Source: Notospermus geniculatus
Taxonomy: Eukaryota; Nemertea; Pilidiophora; Heteronemertea; Lineidae
Length of the DNA: 64,000 nt
Assembly (NCBI GenBank): GCA_002633025.1
Contig: NMRB01000410.1
Coordinates: 244,780-308,779 of the forward strand
Direction of reading: 5' to 3'
Made by a program: the position numbers and the translations under genes. The notes beneath the pieces are model-generated. The model saw only the letters and a list, made by a program, of their open reading frames with translations, ran no database searches and had not been told where the DNA came from. Shown here piece by piece: positions 55,107-64,000 of this stretch; the stretch's first letter is position 1, and every line of letters begins with the position of its first letter.

Positions 55107-55895
55107 GTGGAAAAAACGAATGAAACTGTTTTTAGCGAGGACAAGTCAAACTGTGATTAGGGCCTGATAGGGATTGGTTTGGTGTCAGTCAGTTCGGTTC
55201 TTGAACCCATGACCACTGGAGTAGTTGGCCAGCTGACTGACAGCGCAAAGTCCTGAAAAACAGTGTCGCTCATACCAGTTACTCATACCCTTCGAAACAC
55301 GTGGGACCTCCGGTGTCGCGAGGACGAGATTCCACCGAATCAATCTCCCGAGAGGCATTGTACATGTACATGTACCAATATGGCCGGTCTCTGAGCAGCG
55401 GAGTGTGTCAGTTGTGCCGATGTGCACATTTACATCAAGCATAGGTTGATTTGCTAGCTAATTAACATACAACGTCGAAGGAATCATGCGGAACCTAGAA
55501 ACCCGAATGGATCAGATGACATACCAACTTTTTTGGTAGCAGGATGATTTATAATATACTAAAGCCGAATGGACAAAAATGGACAAAAATGGCGATGCAC
55601 ATGGCCGTAGATCGCGAATTCACCGCTCCAATCTTCGCTCGACTTCTCGCACGTTTTGGTGATATAGCGGGCAAACCAGTGATTTTTCCTTTCCTCAACT
55701 AGAACCAGACCCTTTTACAGCGTAATTAAGGGCTGCCCTGTAGAAATATCGGAAAGAGCCACCAAAAATGCCGCCGCTTGCCGGAATCCTTCGTTGAAAC
55801 CAACGAAAACACACCAGCTTCCGTGTTGATCAAGAGAACGGCAACTGCGCATGTGCGGTTGCTAAGAAATCGCCATGACGACATAGACGATAGTT
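55107..55895. other. No gene seen
   Basis: About 790 bp between two receptor relics. No exon or clear repeat recognised. Confidence 0.5.
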
Positions 55896-55988
55896 TGTAT
55901 GCGATTGGCGTAGGGAACAAATTCCGGAACGATACTAAAGAAATATTTTCAAGATGCCGCAGGAAAACTCTTGATCCGCTCTTTATCT
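55896..55988 (+). pseudogene. GPCR exon C relic (end of TM7, helix 8)
   Basis: YAIGVGNKFRNDTKEIFSRC corresponds to the last 30 residues of Y-type exon C, with Gly-to-Val and Ala-to-Thr changes and a one-base loss before the old stop. The 3' flank that follows matches that of W2, so this is the remnant of a fourth Y-type gene. Confidence 0.85.
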
Positions 55989-56037
55989 TTAAAATGACTT
56001 GCTCCTCTGGTACACCGGTATATAGGCCTACAATGTG

Positions 56038-56162
56038 GAGTTTTCGCAAAGCCCCCGAAACGCCAACGCGAAACGTCTACCCTTTTGTTCGGTGCTCTCT
56101 TCGTGGCATCGAACAATGGGTTTGAAGTTCGCGTTGGCGTTTCGGGGGCTTTGCGAAAACTC
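56038..56162. repeat. Foldback MITE, GCAAAGCCCCC family, copy d
   Basis: Fourth copy of the 282-405 family, arms TTTTCGCAAAGCCCCCGAAA and complement. It sits inside the family 3' flank. Confidence 0.85.
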
Positions 56163-57134
56163 CCTAGCATTATAAAGCCGGGGACTTCAACCCTGATTTG
56201 CAGTTCTTTTCATTGTGTTGCGATCGTGCTCTGCCTGTTGACAAACGTCGTCAAATTACATACAAAATTTGAAACCTCTTTATAGCTTAAACACACAAAC
56301 GCCCCCTCAAAAAGTCTACGCTAGAAAATTTGAAACTTCTTTGAACACGAAGCAGCGCCAACGCCCCTCAAAAACCTATGCTGGAATAGTTAAATTAAAG
56401 ATATCTGAGCAGGGAGAAATGTGAATAGGAAAGAAATGGTTGAAAACTCGTCTCTAATTTCCACTGTATAAACACTGCCCTGTAGTACGAACTTTGTCGC
56501 CGAGTATCTTCCTGGTCGTGTGGTACTTCGGCCTGTTGCCGCTCACAACGTGACGCTCAACACCTTCGGATCTTCAGACGGCAGGCTCATGAAATATGAA
56601 GGCGTTTGCTTACATTCAGGAAGCAACAACTGGACTTGAGCATTTTCTGGATTGAAACAAGTACAGTTGTTTTCGTCTTGTGAATGGATAAGCAGTGAAC
56701 CTCGGTCGCGTCCACCATCCAACCAGTAGGATACTTTTTTGAAGTGTGATGGATGTGGCATTTCGCAAATCAACATCAACAGACACTGCCGTTCGGGTTG
56801 ACACGCATTGCATTTTCATAGTGTAGGCCTACGCGATGCGTTTTACCGTTCGCATTGGCTGTCAGTTTATAGTATAGCTCGTGGAAGTAAACGAATGGCC
56901 TAATTATAAACTAATGTCCTCGTATCCATGCCCTCTACAACACATACACATTTCGGATTAAACGGCAGCCATTCATTTTGACTATACGTACCGAGTAGCG
57001 GCCACGTGGTCGTTGACGCTAATCTACGTCCCGAGTAGAGGCCACTTAATCGATGAATAACTAGGCCTACGTATTGAATAGAGAACACGGGATCGCTGAT
57101 GCCCCATTGAAACAATAACAAGAGTTATATCGGG
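56163..57134. other. Family 3' flank, fourth copy
   Basis: AAATTTGAAACCTC subrepeats and GGAAGCAACAACTGGACTTG recur as after Y1, Y2 and W2. V exon A follows at 57135 without the conserved 100-bp leader of Z2 and Z3. No gene. Confidence 0.6.
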
Positions 57135-57482
57135 ATGGAAAAAATAGATTCAACTGGAAGCGTGACAATCAGCCAAGTTCCGGCTGATGAATGTTTACTG
57201 ATGCAGCTCGTGTTCAAGTACATGACACAAATTTGGTCAATATTCGCCATCACGCTCGGGTTGCCTAGCAACGCTATGGCGTTCCTGGTTGCTACGAAAC
57301 GAAGTAACCGGAACCAATCGACGTGTATCTACATGGCCGGTTTGGCCATCGCCGACAACATTGTGCTCGTTAACTTTATTTTTCAATCCTATCTGTTTTT
57401 CTGGATGAAAGGAGACGTATTCCCAAATCAGGGCCTGGCGTTTAAGTGAGTATTGCACTGGGTATTTCGAAAAATGTCCTAA

Positions 57483-58073
57483 AGCATGCAGCACACTGGC
57501 CGCCAACTTCGGCGTCCAGAGGCGTTTTTTCGACGCCAATGTCCGAACGCCAGAAAAATCCCCAATGTGCTACGAATGGAATCTGGAGAACGCCGCCGGA
57601 CGCCACTGAACTCCAATATCAAACATTTTTGATTTTGGACGCCTGTGGACGCCAGTGAACTCCCGAAGCAGCCAAGTGTGCTACCGATGGCAGCCAGACT
57701 TGGAGTCGGCGGCGAGGCTATTGGCCAATCAGCTTGCGTCTTGGTATCACATGATGTCAAAATGGCAGCCTCAATGGCGCGAAAAGATGCTACTGAACGC
57801 CAAGTTTGGGCATGTGTGCTCTCACCAGGATCCACTGGCAGCCAACTCTGGCGTCGAGAGGCGTTCAGTCGAACGCTTCTGGACGCCAGATTTGGCGGCC
57901 AGGGCCCGGTTGTTCGAAACTCATGACACCGCTATCTTGATGTTAGCGCTAACTTGATGTTAAATGACGTCAAAGAACAATGGATTTTTACGTCATCTAA
58001 CATGAAGTTAGCGCTAACACCAAGATAGCGCTGTCGTGAGTTTCGAACAACCCAGCCCAGTGTGCTGCTAGCT
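57483..58073. mobile_element. Nested MITEs in intron 1 of V
   Basis: The outer element has ends AGCATGCAGCACACTGG (left) and CCAGTGTGCTGCTAGCT (right), flanked by TAA and TTA, and is rich in GACGCCA words. An inner 157-bp foldback (57902-58058, GGTTGTTCGAAACTCATGAC arms, TTAGCGCTAAC core) is inserted close to its right end. Confidence 0.75.
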
Positions 58074-58196
58074 TTAGACTCCCTACACATTTTTCCAGGT
58101 TTCTGACCATCTCATGCTCTTCGTATTGACAGCGGTTCTCTGGGAGGTGCCCGAGTGGTATATTCATTTTTCCAATGCGGAACCCGCACACTAAAG

Positions 58197-58525
58197 TCAC
58201 GACGTGGCGCTGCTAGCGGTTAGCACCGAAGCCTCTTTTTTCTAACGTTATTTCCATTTATTTCTGGCGTTAAAATAAACCATTTGTGTTGGTCACCCGA
58301 CAGTAAATCTTACATCATCGTGTAGCAGATGAAATTTTCTTTAAATCTCATTCCTTCCTTAAAATGAAGAGATACGATGGCGATAAAAGCAACGTCTTTT
58401 GTGTCATTTTTCCTGTAGAAAAATGTAGAGGAATTTTTTTCATGACATAACGTCAACACCTAGAATGACGTCAACGACGTCGTTTTGATACAACCGCTCG
58501 CAGCGCCGACCTGTCGGGATAAACT
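58197..58525. repeat. ~340-bp dispersed TIR element, copy 2
   Basis: Diverged copy of 8165-8500, again in an intron, with the CGCTCGCAGCGCCGAC end and AATGACGTCAACGACGTCG. Confidence 0.65.
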
Positions 58526-59304
58526 GCAGGGCGGGTTCCCCATTTTTATGAAAGTTCCAGGACAGACCTCCCTAGTAGAATAGCAAAGGTGTATTCACTA
58601 GCGGGATGTTTTGGAACTTTAACTTGGCTTCGTCTGGGATACATACTTCGTTTAATTTTGCAAACCAGAAATCACATGGTTGCAAAAAACACCTAGCGGA
58701 GTATTTGGGAATTAACACTTATCCTTGCATTTTGGCTGCAGCCGTGCCAGTGGTTGGTGGCATATCAAATACCTACATTTTGCCAAAAACCACTCATTGT
58801 CATGACAGGTGGCGCTCGTACCTCGCACTGACCTGTCACCGCGCGCTCACGGCATCATGGGAAATTTTGGGACTACTTGTTGCATTTTCAAGATGGCGGT
58901 CGATTCCCCAGTTCGTGTCCATGTCTTCCTCATAACCCAAATATCATCTTTTTCTTCTCAACAATCTCATATCTATGACCATTTCTCATCAGAAATGATA
59001 TACCGTATCAGTCAATTATTTGCAACGTTTGCAAGAAATAAGCCTCATGTCGCTAGTTTCCTAGGATTTACGTTCGTGGCGCACTAAATCACGTGATTAC
59101 CGAGTTCAAGTTGTGATTTCGCTCGTATTTAGAAACTTACAAATTTTCGTGTGATGCGCCCCGCGCGAACACAGGTTGGTGCGTGCATACCGAGCGCCGC
59201 CTGGCGAGACACAATGAAAAACCACTTGGGCGAGTATATCCGTGGTCGGACTGGTCACACTCCAGTATTTTCGATTTGGACTTTCTCGGGATTTCTCCAT
59301 CTAG
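58526..59304. other. Rest of V intron 1
   Basis: No exon seen. The last 30 bp resemble the pre-exon-B tract of X and Z genes. Confidence 0.5.
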
Positions 59305-60349
59305 GTTCACATTTTTCATCGGCTACTCCTCTGGTGTCAGCTCGGGTCTCTTCCTGGCCGAGATGTCGTTTGACCGCGCCATTGCAGTCTGGGCTCCGAT
59401 GAAGGCGGCCATTTTGTGCAGCCCGTCACGTGCCAAGAAGGTCATGGCCACGACGGCTGTCTTTACATTCTTGTTCAACATTCAACTGTTCTGGGACCAG
59501 GCTTACAGTATTGAAGAAAACACAGGTAGCAAGATTATTTTAGATATTTCCGAATTTTTTTCGATCTGTGAGGTGTCTAATTTTCTATCCTGAAAGAACA
59601 TTTTGGTGTGCTAGAACATGGAGTCGAGGATCAAATAGCGCCAAAAGCTCGACTCCATCGATCTCCAAGGATCATCGGCTGTTGAGGCCATAGCCCATTA
59701 CGAGGCCGAACTCCGCAGACGACACTCCAACGCAGACGTCAGTCCACGCAACCTGACGCTCGAGTTGGTCTTTAGTGTGCTGCAGGCTTCATTCACGCCA
59801 TATATTTTTTCCTTCAATGTATGGTGTTGATAGAGTGGAAGACCCCAGAAACTCCCCTTTTTGCAACCCTTTCCATGCTTCATCAACTCATAGTCGGAAC
59901 AATTATCCCATTTCTCATTATAACTTGCTGCAACATCGCCATCATCATCGGCGTAAGGCGGGCAGAAGATAAACGTAAAAAACGTCAGCGACGTCTGGCG
60001 GCTGTCACGCATGTAAGAAATCACGTGATGCTGAAAACAAGTACATGATGCGCATGCTCGTACTGGTCAACCTCGCTTACGTTTTTCTTTCAATAGCGAT
60101 GAGAATGCATTATGTATATTTAACCATCCCCTCCATTGGCCCTATGTACAATATGGCCGACTTATATTGGTTTCTCCGATTGAAGTTGGAATACTGGACA
60201 CTTGGCCTACTTTGGGAGATGAATTACGCAGTGAATTTTTACATGTATATGATTGGAGGAGGGAGCAAGTTCCGTAATGATGCGAAAGAAATCATTTCTT
60301 GTTGGATCATGAAAAAGTAGTTCCCAAATCACTGACAAGTCCTGTCTCG

Positions 60350-60862
60350 AGCCACACTGCCCAACTTTGGCAAAAGGAAGTAAGTGACATTTTCAACTTT
60401 TCGAGAAAATGAGCAAAAAGTGTAATTTCGTGATCCTGGCAAAGAAATGTCAGCGCCTTGTACTGTGAGTTACATATCATCTAAGTCGGGATTTTTGTGG
60501 GTTTGAAGCATTATCTTACCATATTCCGCCATTTTATATAATGAACACTTACTTCCTTTTGCCCCACTCTATCTCCAATTGAAGACTGAGGTAAAACCGG
60601 CTCATTTCACAAACAAATAATATATGGCAAATGGAACTAAGTGCAGCTGCACTTACTTCCTTTTGACATTGTTTTTTTATTGTAACTTACTTCCCTTTAA
60701 CCACATCTGTACATGTATCTTCCTAACTGATGAAGAATCTGATACAGGTATTGTATTAAAACAAGTAACGTAGGCTACCTCCCTGACACCCTCTATGGGG
60801 TTAACTCATTTTGTTGGCAAAATGTCGCTTACTTCCTTTTGCCAAAGAGGGCACAGTATATT
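60350..60862. mobile_element. TIR element with ACTTACTTCCTTTTG subterminal repeats
   Basis: Left end CTTTGGCAAAAGGAAGTAAG and right end its complement (near-identical for about 35 bp). Three further copies of ACTTACTTCC(T/C)TTT lie inside at about 60547, 60651 and 60687. About 500 bp without a frame. Repeated subterminal motifs are often transposase-binding sites. Confidence 0.75.
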
Positions 60863-61527
60863 TGAACCGCGATTTAGCAACTAGTTGTTAAGGCCCACAT
60901 GTAGGCCCAGGCTGTCAAATTTATATCACAGAATAATGTCATTAGAACTAAAACTTGAGCCAGAACAAATAAAAAACGAATCATCGTGAAAATGGTTGCA
61001 ATTTGATAGTTGTACCCAAAGAAGGTATGCCTGAGCGAAACAAAGTATATACCTCATATTTCGACCAGTGCCTAGGGCGAACCGTTCATTGCGGAGTATA
61101 AAAATCCTGGTTGTGTGGTACATCGGGCTGCTGTCACTTCACATTTCGACGCTGAATTCGCCGCCATCTTTGATCTGGGATGTAGCATGAAGGCTTGTCA
61201 TTATACTGATGTCGTAATAATCCATGTCCTGGGATAGAGGCCACATAGTCGTCGATGTCATGGGATAGAGGCCATATGATCGTCGATGTATTAAACTATG
61301 TCCTGGGATAGAGGCCACGTGATCCTCGATTTAGTATTTCCCGTGTCCTTTGGCACAGCCTACATGAGAGTTGATGTGGGCCTAATGTATGTCCTGTGAT
61401 TGAGACCACGTGATCGCTGATGTAATACTCCATATGCCGGGTGAAAGACATGAGATTTTTGCGGGCAATTCATCTGTGCATCGCCGGCAAATTCTTCCTT
61501 TGTTGAAACTAAATAAAGCCTCTTGAG
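60863..61527. other. Upstream of U, ~50-bp direct repeats
   Basis: Repeated GTCCTGGGATAGAGGCCACA units at about 61226, 61258, 61303 and a degenerate fourth near 61392. These also resemble the 56990-57070 upstream region of V (GAGTAGAGGCCAC), so the motif marks receptor upstream regions in this part of the array. Confidence 0.55.
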
Positions 61528-63785
61528 ATGGAAGCATTATATACGACAGGAAACGTGACCATCAGCCAACGTCCGGCTGATGAATATTTACAGCTGCAGC
61601 TGGCATTCGAATACACCACACGAATATGGTCAATACTGATAATCCTACTCGGGTTGCCAAGCAACGTTTTGGCGTTCCTGGTTGCTACGAAACCAAGTAA
61701 CCGGAACCAATCGACGTGTACCTACATGGCTGGTTTAGCCATCGCCGACAACACTGTGCTCGCCAACTTTATTTTTCAATCGTATCTGTATTTCTGGCTT
61801 AGAGGGGAGGTTTTTCCAAACCAGGAACTCGCGTTTGAGTGAGTATTAGGCCATTGGCCAAAAGCTGTATCTTGTCACTTCGTGGTGACTCTCAGGGGGC
61901 AACTTAATTTCTTTTTTATTTCATAGAAAAGGTCATTTTCCAGCAATTTTCAAAAAGTTCCCGCGTCAAAAGTTGCTCGTTAAGTTTTTAATATTGAGAT
62001 TTGAACTTCATCATTTTTATATCATTTCAAAGCTATTTTCAAGCTCTTTCGAATGACGCTCTTTTGGTTAAAATCGGATAAAGTTGATTTTTAATGTCAC
62101 ATACAGGATTACTCTTTTCATTGATATACCGTTATTTAACAGCTAATAACTAATTAAGGAGCAACTATTTTTGCGGAAACTGCATTTTCTGATAGTTCTG
62201 ACCACTATAGACCTAAATCAAGTGGAGTTCTCTTGCCCCCAGGAAGTCACCACGAACTCAAAAACTAAGCCCCGCACAGATTTTGGCCCACGGCCTATTT
62301 TGCTGCAGAAAAGAAAATGCTGCACATTATTCGTCATGGGAACCGGACACTGGCAGAGTCAGCACAGCTAGTAAAATGGGTCGCGTGACGTCCGTCGGTC
62401 GGTCGGTCGATCGGTCGGTGCGTCCGCCCGTCCATCCATCCGTTGCGAAGACAAATTCGAGAACTAATGCGCGAGGTTCTAGATTTACAAACAAAATGTG
62501 TGATTCTCTCTTCATTTTTGGCTGCGGAAACATTTAGGTTATTTACATGGCCCACTCCGCTGGTGTCAGCTCAGATTTCAGGCTATTTAGTGTAAGCCTA
62601 ATTAATGATGATTATACGATTCTCTGCAAAATCACGTCTTCTTCTGTTCACGTCATGAAATCACGTGAAATCCACGTCAGACGAAGACGTGATTTTCACG
62701 GGAATCCACGTGTGCTTGCCATTACGGCTGTTATTGAAATCTAGGCAAAGTCGTGTTCCGCTAAACCAGGAGTTTTACGGAACCTATTCTCAAGCCTTAT
62801 GATTTCTGCATTTAGGTTTTCAATATTCATCGCGTACTCGGCTGGTGTCACTTCAGGTCTCTTCCTGGCCGAGATGTCGTTTGACCGCGCCATAGCCGTC
62901 TGGGTTCCGATGAAGGCGGCCATCTTGTGCAGCCCGTCACGTGCGAAGAAGGTCATGGCTACGACGGCATTCTTCACATTTATGTGCAATATTCAGCTGT
63001 TTTGGCTCAACTCGTTCACTATTGACGAAAGGACAGGTATTTATTCAAAATATTGCCAACTTTCTCAAGCTGAGGAACGTAGGCTACCGGTAATTTTTTT
63101 GGGCATGTACTGTACCTCTTGTGTCGTGAGATATGCGGCCTCGAGTTCGTTGCAACAACAACAACAACAACGACAACGACAAAAGAACGTACGGTCTTGT
63201 TCAAAAGTTTCTGGACACCAGTTATTTTCTTCCGCTTTCTTTGAGGTCATTAAAAATGTCTGAAAACTCAAAATATTTCTTCAAGGTATGACATTGCTCC
63301 ACTGGAAGGTGAAGGAAGATCCACTTTTAGTCACCATTGCTTTGAATCATCAGCTCATAGTCGGAACAATCCTGCCCTTTCTCGTTATTATCGGCTGCAA
63401 CATCGCCATCATCGTCGGCGTCACACGAGCAGAAAATAAACGTAAACAAATCGCAGCGACGTCTGGTGGCAACCAAGGAAGTAAGAAATCACGTGATAGT
63501 GAAAGCAAGTACATGGTGCGCATGCTCGTGATGGTCAGTCTCGCTTACGTTTTTCTTTCAATACCGTTGAGACTGTACAATGCACATCATACGATCCCTT
63601 CCGTAAGTGCTATGTACAACCTGTCGGACTTGTATTGGTTTCTACGATTGAAGATTGAGTACTGGACACTATATTTGCTATGGAGTTTGAATTATGCAGT
63701 TAATTTTTACGCGTATATGATTGGAGGAGGAAGCAAGTTTCGCAATGATGCGAAAGAAATCATTGGTTCGCTCTGGACTAGATAA
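61528..63785 (+). CDS. Class-A-like GPCR U, complete, 3 exons (343 aa)
   Basis: Exons 61528-61838 (311 nt), 62816-63036 (221 nt), 63286-63785 (500 nt), phases 2 and 1. MEALYTTGNVT start with NVT sequon; LPSNVLAFLV, LAIADN, MSFDRAIAVW, LPFLVIIGCNIAIIVG, FLSIPL, NFYAY, SKFRNDAKEI. No TM3/ECL2 cysteine pair. Closest to Z1 in intron 2 and exon C, and it preserves the empty site of the transposon found in Z1. No lesion seen. Confidence 0.85.
61860..62470. other. Intron 1 of U
   Basis: Intron DNA with a (GGTC)n run at about 62395-62420. Its second half matches Z1 and Z2 intron 1, including the simple repeat. Confidence 0.55.
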
Positions 63786-64000
63786 TTCTGTTGATTGGGG
63801 GCGTAGATCCGTGCTTTCTGCAACACAGCTAGGCCCTTATTTTGGAAGCAGTGGCTTCCTATTCCTCCGTCGTTGATAGCCCCAGTCAAACTAAAGACAT
63901 ATCAAGCTATCTAAATACCTGAAATATAAGCAATTTTTATTGTCGTACGCTGCAAAAACAGCCAGAGTCAGAAACTCGAAATGACGAATGAAGCCGATAA
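63786..64000. other. 3' end of window
   Basis: 3' flank of U resembling that of Z2 for about 60 bp (GATCCGTGCTTTCTGCAACA), then unique DNA. No feature seen. Confidence 0.5.

Larger units (their letters stand above)
57135..60320 (+). pseudogene. GPCR V, acceptor loss and frameshift in exon C
   Basis: Exon A 57135-57445 (MEKIDSTGSVT, LPSNAMAF, AIADN) and exon B 59305-59525 (MSFDRAIAVW, TM4) are sound. At exon C the family acceptor CTTCAAG-GT is CTTCAAT-GT, so AG is lost. An in-frame AG 33 bp upstream (59784-59785, after CTGC) could replace it and would add 11 residues to ECL2. A one-base deletion next to an A6 run (59977-59982) then shifts IL3; the downstream frame (60045-60320) encodes normal TM6-TM7 (NFYMY, SKFRNDAKEI). 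The frameshift, if not a sequencing error, leaves the receptor without TM6-TM7. Confidence 0.82.

Overview
The window is eukaryotic. Genes are split by GT..AG introns, proteins have metazoan extracellular domains (von Willebrand A, thrombospondin type 1, laminin-G-like, PAN/apple), there is a nuclear-type tRNA-Ala with a Pol III T-run, and the intergenic DNA is packed with foldback MITEs and Penelope-like retroelement pieces. Rhodopsin-class receptor clusters, intronless LamG-like secreted proteins and many AGGCCTA and ACATGTAC words suggest a highly polymorphic marine invertebrate, possibly a deuterostome such as amphioxus, an echinoderm or a hemichordate. The species cannot be fixed from sequence alone. 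There are two long N gaps (9639-10275 and 52595-53314) and one single N near 7013.

Layout. (1) 0.65-12 kb, minus strand: one large gene rebuilt here from eight candidate exons. All are bounded by phase-1 introns and together give an open 778-codon frame: N-terminal membrane anchor, VWA domain, low-complexity linker, TSP1 repeat, C-terminal membrane helix. Its introns hold retroelement tails, MITEs and an inverted pair of Penelope-like element 3' ends around the first gap. (2) 12.4-16.3 kb, plus strand: a tandem duplication of a secreted LamG-like/PAN gene with about 30-bp minisatellites upstream. The first copy is cut short at the duplication junction. (3) 16.7-63.8 kb: an array of one divergent family of class-A-like seven-TM receptors, always built from three coding exons (A: N-terminus to TM2, 311 or 326 nt; B: TM3-TM4, 221 nt; C: TM5-TM7, 500-506 nt) with introns in phase 2 and then phase 1. 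Full-length members are X1 (minus), Y2, Z2, U and probably Z3 (exon B in a gap). Y1, Z1, X2, V and several single-exon relics are broken. A tRNA-Ala and a different, lesioned class A receptor on the minus strand (45.4-48.9 kb) sit inside the array.

The array grew by segmental duplication. The block 17.3-30.1 kb (X, Y, Z) recurs at 30.5-42.7 kb, and shorter versions of the Y-to-Z block recur at 49-54 kb and 55-60 kb. Because the copies are paralogous, several mobile elements can be read as filled versus empty sites with their target duplications: TAA, TTAA and 9 bp. The receptor family appears to lack the conserved TM3/ECL2 disulfide cysteines, has DRA in place of DRY and NFxxY in place of NPxxY. 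Several complete TM5-TM7 exons stand alone with usable acceptors. The window shows an actively turning-over, lineage-specific receptor cluster whose ligand and site of action cannot be told from sequence.
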